Numbered from the stretch's first letter, positions 15,211-23,805 are shown. The stretch is DNA of 39,264 nucleotides from CAYTUI01 sp964441335 (GCA_964441335.1 CAYTUI010000010.1:1-39264), one strand, 5' to 3'. The notes: generated from the letters alone by a model not told the origin. Made by a program: numbers and translations.

Positions 15211-15236
15211 AACACTTGGTAGTCCGAGTGTTTTTC
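15211..15236 (+). terminator. Terminator after the histidine kinase
   Basis: The AACACTTGG/CCGAGTGTT hairpin (one mismatch) is followed by TTTTC, 11 bases past the stop. Confidence 0.75.
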
Positions 15237-15242
15237 TGTTAT

Positions 15243-15325
15243 ACTGTGGTAATAAGTAATGAGTAATGGGGGAGAAAATTTTGATTGCTAATTACCCATT
15301 ACCCATTACCCATTACACATTTACA
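15243..15325. repeat. Inverted heptamer repeat (GTAATGA/TTACCCA)
   Basis: AGTAATG units at about 15250-15268 face TTACCCA units at about 15293-15318, in period 7. The repeat runs right up to the thioredoxin reductase start, so an open frame extending upstream through it is not real coding. Confidence 0.7.
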
Positions 15326-16294
15326 ATGGAGGCAGCTAAGACACAAGTTATTTACGACACTATAATTATAGGAGGCGGACCAGCAGGCATGTCAGCTGCG
15401 GTTTATGTTGGCCGTAAAAAATTGAAGACTTTAATTCTGTCCAAGGATTTGGGAGGTCAAACAGCTCAATCGTCAGATATTGAAAATTACTTAGGCTTTC
15501 ATTTAATCAGCGGCGCCGAATTGGCCGCTAAGTTTCAGGAGCATTTGAAGGACTTTGATATTGATCTAAAGGTTGGCGAAACTGTTAAAAGTATCAAAGG
15601 CCAAGCGCCGCAGTTTATTGTCTCCACTACTGGTGGTGATTATCATGGCCAGACAGTAATTATTGCTTCAGGTAAGTTGCCACGTCTGCTAAATATTCCC
15701 GGTGAGACAGAATATATCGGCAAAGGGGTAACTTACTGCGCGACTTGTGATGCGCCGTTATTTAACAATAAAGAGGTGGCGGTTATCGGTGGTGGCAATG
15801 CCGCTTTGGATGCGGTTTTACAATTAGAGAGGATTGCTAAGAAAATATATTTGATAAATATCAATAAGGAATTTGGGTCAAGCGCTGACAGAGTGATGTT
15901 GGATAAAGTCAGTAAATCATCAAAGGTGGAAATTATTTTTAATGCCACCAGTAAATTGATTAAGGGTGGCCAAACTGTTAATGGTTTGACGATTGAGGAT
16001 GCTACCACCGGTCAGTTGCGAGAATTGATTATTCAGGGCATTTTTATAGAAATTGGTTCTTTGCCATCAGTTAGTTTTTTGCCCCAAGTGATTAAGAAAA
16101 ATAAGTGGAATGAGATCATGATCGATGCCAATAATATGACTGTCGTGGAAGGTATATTTGCCGCCGGAGATGTTACACAGGTCAGAGAAAAACAAAGTAT
16201 AATTGCCGCCGGAGAAGGCGCTAAGGCCGCTCTTTCGGTAGCCGATTTTTTAGCCAGAAATCATTTTGCAGAAATCAAATCTGATGTCTATTAA
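15326..16294 (+). CDS. trxB: Thioredoxin reductase (NADPH, FAD)
   Basis: The 322-residue cytoplasmic flavoprotein reduces thioredoxin with NADPH. The FAD motif GGGPAG is at 16-21, the redox pair CATC at 138-141, the NADPH motif GGGNAA at 155-160 and the second FAD motif (AAGDVT) near the C-terminus. Length is normal. ATG 15326 is preferred because an upstream frame from 15266 runs through heptamer repeats. It is first in a chain with the pentose-phosphate genes, overlapping the next start by 11 bases. It could supply electrons to the class II ribonucleotide reductase through thioredoxin, and to DsbD/CcdA-type chemistry (inference). Confidence 0.92.
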   Translation: MEAAKTQVIYDTIIIGGGPAGMSAAVYVGRKKLKTLILSKDLGGQTAQSSDIENYLGFHLISGAELAAKFQEHLKDFDIDLKVGETVKSIKGQAPQFIVSTTGGDYHGQTVIIASGKLPRLLNIPGETEYIGKGVTYCATCDAPLFNNKEVAVIGGGNAALDAVLQLERIAKKIYLININKEFGSSADRVMLDKVSKSSKVEIIFNATSKLIKGGQTVNGLTIEDATTGQLRELIIQGIFIEIGSLPSVSFLPQVIKKNKWNEIMIDANNMTVVEGIFAAGDVTQVREKQSIIAAGEGAKAALSVADFLARNHFAEIKSDVY

Positions 16295-17384
16295 TCCTAA
16301 AATATATCTCGGCAGTGACCATGCCGGTTTTATGCTTAAGGAAGCGGTTAAACAGTATCTGCTGGAATACGGCTTAAAAGTGGTTGATCAGGGTAATGAC
16401 AATTTTCAGTCAGAAGATGATTATCCGTTTTTTTCGCATAAGGTAGCTAGTCAAGTTGCGCTTTCTAAGAACGCCAGAGGTTTGTTGTTTTGCGGTAATG
16501 CGCAAGGCGTTTGCATTGCCGCCAATAAAGTCGCTGGAGTACGGGCGGCTTTGGGTTATAGCCCTTATGGCGCGGAAACATCTCGTCTGGATGACAACAG
16601 TAATGTCCTCTGTCTAGCAGGACGGGTATTAACAGCCAAACAAGCCAAAGAGATTGTTACTGTTTGGTTGGAAACGGAATTTTCCAATGAAGTTAGACAT
16701 AAGAGAAGATTGGATCAGGTTAGGGAAATAGAAGATAAAAAATGGCGGTCAATTGAAATTATTCCGACTATTTTGGAAAAGAACTTTGCCGGTTTTCAGC
16801 GCAAGGTCAGAAAGGTTGAAAAATATTTTCCCTTGGCGCAGATTGATGTGGCTGATGGTAGCTTTGTACCTTCTATTGACTTTAGCGATTGGAAACAGAT
16901 TCGCAAAATTAAGACTGATCTTAATTATGATTTGCACTTAATGCATCAGCGACCTGACGAGTATCTTAAGCAATTTAACAGTTTTGGAAAAGTTGTCAGA
17001 GTTTTTTTTCATCTGGAATCGCAAGTTAAGGCCAAACAAATAATTGCCAGCTTGAAGCGCAAGAATGTCAGAGTGGGAGTGGCTATAAATCCGGAGACGT
17101 CCGCCCGCAAGATTAAAGGTTTATTGAAATTGTTGGATGCGGTTTTAATTATGGCTGTTAAGCCCGGGCATAATGGTTCTCAATTTATTGAACCCTACGA
17201 TAAAATTAAACAGATTCGTAAATGGGCGCCTGATCTAACTATTGTTATTGACGGTGGGGTTAGTCCAAAAAATTCTTTGAAGCTTATTAAGGCCGGCGCC
17301 ACTGCTTTAGCTGTCGGTAACTTTCTTAATAAGAGTAAAAATTGGGAAAGAGCTATCAGACGACTTAGGGGTATTAAAAAATGA
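16284..17384 (+). CDS. Ribose-5-phosphate isomerase B fused to ribulose-phosphate 3-epimerase
   Basis: This 366-residue two-domain protein would interconvert ribose-5-P, ribulose-5-P and xylulose-5-P. Residues 1-150 are RpiB-like (GSDHAGF at 10-16, active Cys70 in FCGNAQGVCIAANKV). Residues 157-350 are a TIM-barrel epimerase (DLHLM at 216-220, MAVKPGHNG at 290-298, IDGGV at 322-326). Key positions differ: the RpiB SR-x-HND motif reads SRLDDN, and the first epimerase metal histidine (H-x-D-V-M-D-G) is Gln186, while D188, H218 and D323 remain. The ATG at 16284 lies inside trxB. The TGA stop overlaps the next ATG (ATGA). Both products feed the transketolase encoded next. Confidence 0.85.
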   Translation: MSINPKIYLGSDHAGFMLKEAVKQYLLEYGLKVVDQGNDNFQSEDDYPFFSHKVASQVALSKNARGLLFCGNAQGVCIAANKVAGVRAALGYSPYGAETSRLDDNSNVLCLAGRVLTAKQAKEIVTVWLETEFSNEVRHKRRLDQVREIEDKKWRSIEIIPTILEKNFAGFQRKVRKVEKYFPLAQIDVADGSFVPSIDFSDWKQIRKIKTDLNYDLHLMHQRPDEYLKQFNSFGKVVRVFFHLESQVKAKQIIASLKRKNVRVGVAINPETSARKIKGLLKLLDAVLIMAVKPGHNGSQFIEPYDKIKQIRKWAPDLTIVIDGGVSPKNSLKLIKAGATALAVGNFLNKSKNWERAIRRLRGIKK

Positions 17385-18229
17385 ACAAGATAACATCGTT
17401 AGAAAAATTAAATTTACTGGCTAATGATTTGCGGCAGGATTTAATTAAGATGCTGTTAACTGCCGGTTCGGGACACTCGGCCGGACCGTTGGATTTGGCC
17501 GATTTGATGGCGGCCATGTATTTTAATATTTTAAATCACCGGCCACAGCAACCCGGTTGGCCGTTGCGTGATCGCCTAATTTTTTCCGCCGGGCATAATG
17601 TGCCGATTAGATATGTGGCTATGGCCTGGGCCGGGTATTTCCCTAAATCAGATTTGAAAACTTTAAGAAGATTAGGTTCAAAATTACAGGGTCATCCCAG
17701 TCTGCCCGATTTTCCGGCTATGGAAACCTCTACCGGACCTTTGGGTCAGGGTATTTCAGTCGCTGTGGGCATGGCTTTGGCCGCCAGACTAGATAAAAAG
17801 AAATATCGGGTTTATGTCTTAATGAGTGACGGTGAGCTTGATGAAGGACAGTCCTGGGAAGCTTTGATGCTGGCCGCTAAAGAACGGTTAATTAATCTGA
17901 CGGTCTTCATAGATCGTAATAATATCCAGATTAGTGGGCCAACCGAAGAGGTTATGCCCTTAGACTCTGTCAGTGAAAAATTCAAAGCCTTTAATTGGAA
18001 CGTTATTAGTATTGACGGTCATAATATTGAGGCGATTATTGACGCTGTTAATTTGGCTAAAGCTATTCAGGAAAAACCTTCGGTCATTATTCTTAACACT
18101 ATTCCCGGCAAAGGCGTAGATTTTATGGAAGATAAGTATGAGTGGCATGGAAAGACGCCAAACCGTGAGCAGGCGAGACGAGCTTTGACAGATTTAAGGA
18201 CTTTGGAGGGGCAGATAGACGAGGTTTAG
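17381..18229 (+). CDS. tktA1: Transketolase, N-terminal (ThDP pyrophosphate-binding) subunit
   Basis: The 282-residue protein is the first half of a split transketolase. GSGHSAGPLDLAD at about 27-39 and the ThDP/Mg motif SDGELDEGQSWEA followed by IDRNN at about 148-180 are clear. With the C-terminal subunit downstream it should form the usual heterotetramer that moves two-carbon ketol units between sugar phosphates. It starts by ATGA overlap with the RpiB-RPE gene. A heptamer repeat array of about 100 bases separates it from its partner, which is unusual spacing in this otherwise overlapping operon. Confidence 0.92.
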   Translation: MNKITSLEKLNLLANDLRQDLIKMLLTAGSGHSAGPLDLADLMAAMYFNILNHRPQQPGWPLRDRLIFSAGHNVPIRYVAMAWAGYFPKSDLKTLRRLGSKLQGHPSLPDFPAMETSTGPLGQGISVAVGMALAARLDKKKYRVYVLMSDGELDEGQSWEALMLAAKERLINLTVFIDRNNIQISGPTEEVMPLDSVSEKFKAFNWNVISIDGHNIEAIIDAVNLAKAIQEKPSVIILNTIPGKGVDFMEDKYEWHGKTPNREQARRALTDLRTLEGQIDEV

Positions 18230-18322
18230 CTTGTAGCTTGTAGCTTGTAGCTAGTAGCTTGTAGCCGGTAGCTTAAAGGTCGTTGGTCTACCAGCCACGA
18301 GCCACAGGCTACAGACAAATTT
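18228..18322. repeat. Heptamer array (AGCTTGT type) inside the transketolase operon
   Basis: There are six or seven AGCTTGT/AGCTAGT/AGCCGGT units from 18228 to about 18277. Partly complementary CTACCAGCCACGAGCCACA-type sequence runs to about 18315. The repeat lies between the two halves of transketolase and may fold. Confidence 0.75.
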
Positions 18323-18330
18323 TAAACAAT

Positions 18331-19299
18331 ATGTTGGTAAAAAATTATTTACAAACCAAGAAGTTAAAAATGGTAGCCACCCGTAATGGTTTTGGCGAAG
18401 GTTTGGTATTGGCGGCAAAAGCCGATTCTAATGTCGTCGGGTTATGTTGTGATCTGGCAGACTCCACCAAGATGAGCGATTTTCAGCAGGCTTTTCCTGA
18501 CAGATTCTTTGAACTGGGCGTGGCTGAACAAAATATGGCGGGCGTGGCCGCCGGTTTAGCGTTGTCCGGCAAGATCCCTTTTATGGCTTCCTATGCGGTT
18601 TTTTCTCCTGGCCGTAACTGGGATCAGATTCGTGTCAGTATTTGTTATAACAATGCCAATGTTAAAATTGCCGGAGCGCACGCCGGTATTTCAGTCGGTC
18701 CTGACGGAGCTACGCACCAAGCTTTGGAAGATATTGCTTTAATGCGCGTTTTACCAAATATGACAGTGTTGGTGCCCTGCGACGCTTTAGAAACAAAGAA
18801 GGCAACAATAGCCGCGGCTAAAATGAAAGGACCGGTTTATATTAGATTTGCCCGCTCCGCTTCGCCGGTATTTACCAAAAAGTCAGCACGATTTAAAATC
18901 GGCCAGGCTGAAGTATTGGTCAAAGGCAAGGACGTGACGATTATCGCGGCCGGACCGTTGGTTTATCAGGCGCTATTGGCCGCCGAGCAATTGCGAAAAG
19001 AAAAGATTAAAGTCTCTGTCATAAATTGTCATACCATTAAGCCAATAGATAAGCGGACGCTTATTAATGCTGTTCGTCAGACCAAAGCAGTGGTTACTGT
19101 TGAAGAACATCAGATTAATGGGGGATTGGGCGGAGCAGTGGCTGAATTGCTGGTTAAGAATTATTCAGTACCGATGGAAATGGTAGCCATGCCGGATAAA
19201 TTTGGCGAGTCAGGCCAGCCAGAGGAATTACTTAATAAATATGGCCTGTCGGTTGAAGGGATAGTAAAAGCCGTTAAGAAAGTTTTGAAAAGAAAATAA
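18331..19299 (+). CDS. tktA2: Transketolase, C-terminal subunit
   Basis: The 322-residue protein is the pyrimidine-binding half plus the C-terminal domain. GVAEQNMAGVAAGLA carries the catalytic glutamate that activates ThDP, AGAHAGISVGPDGATHQ is the substrate-contact region, and the end has the transketolase C-domain (TVEEHQINGGLGGAVAE). ATG 18331 is chosen because an upstream TTG at 18283 lies in the repeat array. It pairs with the product of 17381-18229. The phosphatase gene starts two bases after its stop. Confidence 0.92.
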   Translation: MLVKNYLQTKKLKMVATRNGFGEGLVLAAKADSNVVGLCCDLADSTKMSDFQQAFPDRFFELGVAEQNMAGVAAGLALSGKIPFMASYAVFSPGRNWDQIRVSICYNNANVKIAGAHAGISVGPDGATHQALEDIALMRVLPNMTVLVPCDALETKKATIAAAKMKGPVYIRFARSASPVFTKKSARFKIGQAEVLVKGKDVTIIAAGPLVYQALLAAEQLRKEKIKVSVINCHTIKPIDKRTLINAVRQTKAVVTVEEHQINGGLGGAVAELLVKNYSVPMEMVAMPDKFGESGQPEELLNKYGLSVEGIVKAVKKVLKRK

Positions 19300-19300
19300 T

Positions 19301-19762
19301 ATGACAGCCGCGAAGAAAGGAGTATTTAATGTTGATTACTCGCAAATTACCGATCAAATCTATATCGGCACGAATTATTGTTGCCAGCTGTCTTTTGATA
19401 AAGGATTGTTGGATGAGGGAATTACAGCCGATATAAGTTTGGAGAAAGAGCATATAGATAATGCCACCGGCGCTGATTTTTTTGTCTGGTTGCCGACGAT
19501 TGATCGGACAGCGCCCAGCCTACAGCAAATCGGTTTGGGTATCCAAGCGTTAGACTACTTTGTTAAGAATAAAATTAAAGTTTATGTTCACTGTGAGAAG
19601 GGTCACGGTCGCGCCCCAACTTTAGTGGCCGCTTACTTTATCAGTCAGGGAATGACCAAAGAAGTTGCTCTTAAGACAATCGCCAATCGCCGGCCAGAAA
19701 TTCATTTGGAAAAGGTTCAGCTGGCTTTACTAACCAGGTTAGCGAAGAAGAATGAAAAGTAG
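19301..19762 (+). CDS. Dual-specificity-type protein phosphatase
   Basis: The 153-residue soluble protein has the Cx5R phosphatase loop HCEKGHGRAP, with nucleophile C98 and R104, and D68 in PTIDRTAPS as the likely general acid. Its length and the following helices fit small dual-specificity phosphatases. The substrate could be a phosphoprotein or a sugar/inositol phosphate. It is tightly linked (one base gap) to the transketolase C subunit, which hints at sugar-phosphate metabolism or control (inference). Confidence 0.82.
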   Translation: MTAAKKGVFNVDYSQITDQIYIGTNYCCQLSFDKGLLDEGITADISLEKEHIDNATGADFFVWLPTIDRTAPSLQQIGLGIQALDYFVKNKIKVYVHCEKGHGRAPTLVAAYFISQGMTKEVALKTIANRRPEIHLEKVQLALLTRLAKKNEK

Positions 19763-19768
19763 TATAAT
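19763..19768 (+). promoter_or_regulatory. -10 element for the 603-residue surface protein
   Basis: TATAAT directly follows the phosphatase stop and lies 46 bases before the next ATG. The -35 is weak. Confidence 0.35.
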
Positions 19769-19814
19769 TATGGCAGATAAATTTTAATTAGTATTTAATA
19801 AATTTTTTAATATT

Positions 19815-21626
19815 ATGCCTCCCAAAAAAACAAAAAGCTCCAAACGGGTTGCGACCGGTAAAGTAACGGTCGCTGGCCATCAAACGGCCGCCAAACAATT
19901 TGGTTTAAGCATGCCGGAAAAACTTCTGATAATCATTTCCATGCTGGCGATTTTTATGATCGGATTGGTTATGACCGATACCATGTCCAAAGCAATGGCG
20001 TCGGTAATTGTAAGTAGCTATCAGCGACAAGCTTCCATGGGCTCATCTTATAATCAACCTAATGGTTATGATATACAAACTGGGTTTGCCACCAGTACTT
20101 TTGCCTCAGTTGCGGGCTCTTATGTTAAATCAACCATCCATTTGCCTATTGGTAATGTTTTGAGTTATCAGCTGTTTAACGCTAATACCAGTAATGGTGC
20201 TCTTAACCCTGCCACTGCTTCTTCAGAAATTACCGCCATTGATAGCTACGGTTGCACCAATAGATTAAGAGCTTTAACACTTTACGATAATGAAATAGAA
20301 ATTGTTTGTGGAGCTACAACTGCTTCTCCGGTTATCCCAAATGTCGGTGATATTGCTATGGCACGTTATTATTATATCTCTGGGCAAGAGCCGGTTTATA
20401 ATTGGCCGCCGACTGATCACGTTGGTGCTGTCACTGTTCAGACTGGCAATAATCCTCGCCCAGGTTTGATTAGAGCTGGTGCCACAGGCGTTACCTTTGG
20501 TTATGTTAAGTTTAGTTCTATATATGATAGTCTTGATCTTGATCAGCTGACTATGTATGTGGATGATGGTGGTATCAGTGGCACAGCAACTGGTAATTAT
20601 CAGGATCTTACCAAGGTTTACATTTATGATCGGGACGTGTCCATCGCTTCAAGCGCAATTCCGTCTACCGGCAAATTTACTTGGACTTTTTCTAACGGTA
20701 CGTTGACCATCCCACAGGATGCTGAAAAGACTTTAACGATTAAGGCGGACGTAGGAACCATAAGTGCCAATAGTGACAATGCTCCGGCAACGCCAGCTGC
20801 AGATATAAGACTTGGTTTTGGCGGCGTAAACGGGTTTAAATTTACAGGTAATGGTTCGGGGGTGATCGCTGACGAAACTTATAATGGTTCTACAACTTCG
20901 GCCATGGTTCTACATAAAGCCATGCCTTCCGTCACTGTGGCTGCTGCTTCCCCCAGCTTTAATAATGGCCCTGTAAATTTATTGAATTATACAATAACTG
21001 CCGAAGGAAATTCAGTGCTACTTTATCGAAATAGCTTTGAAATTAACGCTGGCGGTGGTACTGATACTGTAGTTTCAAACTGTTCTTTGAAAGATAGTAA
21101 CGGTAACGTTATCGGTTCGGTAACAACACCAACTAATTTAAGCCAAGGTCAAAATTTTGTAACCTTTACTTTTAATAATCCTAATATTTCAGTTGGTGAT
21201 GATAAAGAAGCGATTGAGATTCCCCAGGCTAGCAGTAAGACCTTTACTTTAAGTTGCAATATTGCTAATGCTGGTCCGGGAGACTATCTGGCCACAGCTT
21301 TGTTGGGCGATAACGCCTCTTCTATGTCAGCTACCAGTCTAGGCACCCCCTCTGATATAGGTCAAAATATTGCTGACGCCTGGACAGTTGAAAATCAAGG
21401 TAATTTTGTTTGGTCAGATAATTTTAAGAATAGAGGTTTAGATACTGATGGGGCAAATGCTACTGCCTACGGACAATGGTATAATGGTCATCTAGTTGCT
21501 GGCTTACAGGTTCCGCCCAATCAAGTTATTGCTATCGGTTGGAATGAATCCGGTAGTACGTCTAATAATCAAGTAGCTCCGGTCGCGCCGAAAAAGAATA
21601 TCATTGAAAAGATTTTCGGATTATAA
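19815..21626 (+). CDS. Surface protein, signal-anchor, beta-rich
   Basis: The 603-residue protein starts with a basic 30-residue cytoplasmic tail, then one membrane helix (about 34-53). A long Thr/Ser/Asn/Gly-rich beta-type exterior follows, with few Cys and repeated strand patterns. It ends in a short hydrophobic amphipathic tail (KKNIIEKIFGL). No catalytic motif is visible. Such proteins in Patescibacteria are often abundant cell-surface or S-layer-like components; that role is inference. It is a single-gene unit with its own -10 and a strong terminator. Confidence 0.72.
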   Translation: MPPKKTKSSKRVATGKVTVAGHQTAAKQFGLSMPEKLLIIISMLAIFMIGLVMTDTMSKAMASVIVSSYQRQASMGSSYNQPNGYDIQTGFATSTFASVAGSYVKSTIHLPIGNVLSYQLFNANTSNGALNPATASSEITAIDSYGCTNRLRALTLYDNEIEIVCGATTASPVIPNVGDIAMARYYYISGQEPVYNWPPTDHVGAVTVQTGNNPRPGLIRAGATGVTFGYVKFSSIYDSLDLDQLTMYVDDGGISGTATGNYQDLTKVYIYDRDVSIASSAIPSTGKFTWTFSNGTLTIPQDAEKTLTIKADVGTISANSDNAPATPAADIRLGFGGVNGFKFTGNGSGVIADETYNGSTTSAMVLHKAMPSVTVAAASPSFNNGPVNLLNYTITAEGNSVLLYRNSFEINAGGGTDTVVSNCSLKDSNGNVIGSVTTPTNLSQGQNFVTFTFNNPNISVGDDKEAIEIPQASSKTFTLSCNIANAGPGDYLATALLGDNASSMSATSLGTPSDIGQNIADAWTVENQGNFVWSDNFKNRGLDTDGANATAYGQWYNGHLVAGLQVPPNQVIAIGWNESGSTSNNQVAPVAPKKNIIEKIFGL

Positions 21627-21630
21627 AATA

Positions 21631-21665
21631 AAAACACCTTCGATTTATTCGGAGGTGTTTTTTTG
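21631..21665. terminator. Bidirectional terminator
   Basis: An AAAACACCT/AGGTGTTTT hairpin lies between convergent genes, with A and T runs on both sides. Confidence 0.85.
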
Positions 21666-21675
21666 TACTCAAGTT

Positions 21676-22158
21676 TTATATTGTCGGAGCAGTAGTCTTA
21701 GGTGAACGTAATAGTATAATCAAGGAAACTATAAAGGATAATAGAAAAAGAGAAGCTCCCATAAAACAAGCCGTTGTAAATGGGTTGTTAATGATGAGCC
21801 CTGAACAACCGACAGTCCCAGCGCCTGTTGAACCGCCGAAAAAGTTTATCAGATCGCGGCCGGCAAAGGTCCAAGCAAAGATAGACCCGGCTAAGAGATA
21901 AATTGTGAACCACATCAAAGCTTTCTTTGTCGGATTTTTTTTGAAGAACAGAATAGCGATTATTAAAGCTACAATGAAGCCGAAGCCGCCATAAAAGCAG
22001 GGCGTGGTGACAGGATTGGGAATGACACAATTCTGAACTTTGAAGACTGTTCCTTCGTAAGATAAAAAGTTGGAGAATTGCGTAATAATGTGTTGCCAGG
22101 CAATAATTACCCCGGCACCAGTTAGAACAATTAGAGTTATGAATTTTTTGCTGCGCAT
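21676..22158 (-). CDS. Four-helix membrane protein with an internal duplication
   Basis: The 160-residue protein (ATG 22158 starting MRSKKFITL; an upstream ATG at 22215 is open but adds a poor N-terminus) has about four membrane helices. Two similar segments, CVIPNPVTTPCFYGGFGF and CSGLIINNPFTTACFMGASL, each precede a helix. Each has a Cys followed about ten residues later by (P/A)CF, which suggests a duplicated two-helix unit with paired cysteines on one face. I do not recognise the family. Thiol chemistry or metal binding is possible but only inferred. Confidence 0.6.
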   Translation of the reverse strand: MRSKKFITLIVLTGAGVIIAWQHIITQFSNFLSYEGTVFKVQNCVIPNPVTTPCFYGGFGFIVALIIAILFFKKNPTKKALMWFTIYLLAGSIFAWTFAGRDLINFFGGSTGAGTVGCSGLIINNPFTTACFMGASLFLLSFIVSLIILLRSPKTTAPTI

Positions 22159-22268
22159 GATATTGATATTAATGATAGATAGGCTGATTATAGTCCATTT
22201 TTTGCCCAAAAACAAGCCTTATTTGCCGGTGTTAATAACCTTAATAGAAGAATGATTGTGCAAATGAT

Positions 22269-22322
22269 ATAATATATTCAGTACATTATTCTTTTATCTA
22301 AGAGCTGAAGGGAGGTGAATAA
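22269..22322 (+). promoter_or_regulatory. -10 and strong ribosome site for the DUF378 gene
   Basis: TATAAT at 22269-22274 and GGGAGGTG about 8 bases before the ATG give one of the few strong Shine-Dalgarno sequences among the AT-rich genes. Confidence 0.5.
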
Positions 22323-22544
22323 ATGAAAGGTTTACATATTATTGCTTTTATTCTCTTGATTATTGGCGGTTTAAACTGGGGTCTCTGGGGCTTATTTGGT
22401 ATTGACCTAGTCAGTTATCTACCGGGCGTTTTGGCCACTATCGTTTATGTTTTAGTTGGCTTAGCCGCTTTGTGGGAACTTTTTACTCACAAAAAGAACT
22501 GTAAGATGTGTGGAGGTAAGATGTCTTCAGGCTCTACAATGTAA
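22323..22544 (+). CDS. DUF378 family membrane protein
   Basis: The 73-residue protein has two membrane helices. LLIIGGLNWGLWGLFGIDLV and IVYVLVGLAALWELF are the DUF378 hallmarks. A Cys pair in the C-terminal tail (CKMCGG) is an addition that could bind metal. The family is widespread and uncharacterised. It is a monocistronic unit between a -10 and a bidirectional terminator. Confidence 0.85.
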   Translation: MKGLHIIAFILLIIGGLNWGLWGLFGIDLVSYLPGVLATIVYVLVGLAALWELFTHKKNCKMCGGKMSSGSTM

Positions 22545-22550
22545 TATATT

Positions 22551-22585
22551 AAAAAAACTCTTTACTAGCGGTGAAGAGTTTTTTT
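22551..22585. terminator. Bidirectional terminator
   Basis: An AAACTCTT/AAGAGTTT hairpin with long A and T runs lies between the convergent DUF378 and PEBP genes. Confidence 0.85.
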
Positions 22586-22599
22586 ATTTGAGGAGACTA

Positions 22600-23064
22600 T
22601 TACTCCTGATTAACCAGACGATTATATCTGCCCATTAATTCGGTTTTTTCAATAATATGTCCAATCATGGCATCTTCAATATTTTTTTTTGTCGCGTCAG
22701 GTGGCAATTCCAACTCAATATCTAAAGCAAAGAGTTTGAAAAAATAACGATGTTCTCTGTCGGGAGGGCACGGACCACCATAGCCGATAGCGCCTCTGGT
22801 ATTTTTGCCAACTTGCCCCGGCGGGTTTTCTCCAGCAGGCACTTCCAAGGTTTCCGGATATATATTCCAGACCAGCCAATGATTCCACATACCGTCCGGT
22901 CTGATAGCCAAAGGCACATCAGGATCTTCCATGATTAGGACCAGACTTATAGTATTATCAGGTACAGCGACAAACTTTAACGGTGGGCTAATATTTTTAC
23001 CGTCACAAGTATATTTCGCAGGTATCATTCCCTGATTGGTAAATTCTGGACAGATTAATTGCAT
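22600..23064 (-). CDS. YbhB/YbcL family (PEBP, Raf kinase inhibitor-like) protein
   Basis: The 154-residue soluble protein carries the PEBP signatures: SPPLKF, VLIMEDPDVP, WNHWLVWNI and the GYGGPCPPDREHRYFF ligand-pocket motif. It is a small phosphate/phospholipid-type ligand-binding protein and its cellular role in bacteria is not known. Length is typical. It is last of three tightly spaced minus-strand genes (12 and 8 base gaps) with a lipoprotein and a membrane protein, which suggests an envelope function (inference). Confidence 0.92.
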   Translation of the reverse strand: MQLICPEFTNQGMIPAKYTCDGKNISPPLKFVAVPDNTISLVLIMEDPDVPLAIRPDGMWNHWLVWNIYPETLEVPAGENPPGQVGKNTRGAIGYGGPCPPDREHRYFFKLFALDIELELPPDATKKNIEDAMIGHIIEKTELMGRYNRLVNQE

Positions 23065-23076
23065 GTTGAAAATTTA

Positions 23077-23460
23077 TTATTGCGCTTTGATTAAGTTCCC
23101 TTGTAAATCCAGTTCCACAAAATGATGTGTCTCTCCTTTGTTGAAGCTCTGACACTGGTTGGCTGGTAAATTATCTATCGCCTGACGCGGATTATGCGCA
23201 ATGTCCGCCGCCCAGTCGTCCATCAGCCGCTCGGCAATACAAGGACCTGATGAAAAATCCGTTTCCAATGACTTTAGTTGCTGGTACACTTGTTGCGCTT
23301 GGGTAACGGCCAAAGTTTTTATAGCTTCCTGGCCTTTTTCTATACTACCAAGTCCGGTGGTCATATCCACGGTATTTTGAATCTGCTGTTTACTGAAACA
23401 ACCCGTCAGAAGTGTCAGAAACATAATTACAACAAATTTTTTGGCAACCGGCTGAAGCAT
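23077..23460 (-). CDS. Small lipoprotein
   Basis: The protein is 127 residues from ATG 23460. A longer frame from 23520 runs into the upstream gene and is rejected. The N-terminus KKFVVIMFLTLLTGC is a lipoprotein signal with lipobox LTGC. The mature part is mostly helical, with two further Cys (SGPC and NQC) about 32 residues apart that could form a disulfide. The family is not recognised. It sits between the three-helix membrane protein and the PEBP gene in one operon. Confidence 0.7.
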   Translation of the reverse strand: MLQPVAKKFVVIMFLTLLTGCFSKQQIQNTVDMTTGLGSIEKGQEAIKTLAVTQAQQVYQQLKSLETDFSSGPCIAERLMDDWAADIAHNPRQAIDNLPANQCQSFNKGETHHFVELDLQGNLIKAQ

Positions 23461-23468
23461 AATTTTGA

Positions 23469-23780
23469 TTAAATAAAGGCCTGGATAACAAAAACCAAAA
23501 TGGTCATGAGAAATAACCAACCGATAGTCATTAGTAAAAGGTGGACAGCAGTTTTTTTATGGCCGTCCAAATAAAGCATTATGGGTTTCCCTAAAACCAG
23601 AGCACCAACGACTGCTGCCGATAAGACAAATAACATCAAGATAGCCGTTGGCCCCCAAAAGTTGTTCATTTGACCGAATATTTTTTCGCCAGAGCTCATC
23701 AGCCAAGCGACCAGCGAGGTATAGACTAAGACTCCCAAAGCGTGGAGCATGGCATACCAAGGAATATTGTTCTGTTGCAT
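23469..23780 (-). CDS. Three-helix membrane protein
   Basis: The 103-residue protein has hydrophobic segments at about 10-28, 42-66 and 80-102. It carries no catalytic motif and I cannot name the family. It is the first gene of a three-gene minus-strand operon with a lipoprotein and a PEBP protein. Two TATAAT-like elements and a dyad lie upstream. Confidence 0.7.
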   Translation of the reverse strand: MQQNNIPWYAMLHALGVLVYTSLVAWLMSSGEKIFGQMNNFWGPTAILMLFVLSAAVVGALVLGKPIMLYLDGHKKTAVHLLLMTIGWLFLMTILVFVIQAFI

Positions 23781-23805
23781 ATTTTTTTGAGTTAATTATA
23801 GATTT

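Noticed and set aside
15266..15325. N-terminal extension of thioredoxin reductase
   Set aside because: The extension translates heptamer repeats (NYPLPITHYTF) and precedes a normal family start at 15326.
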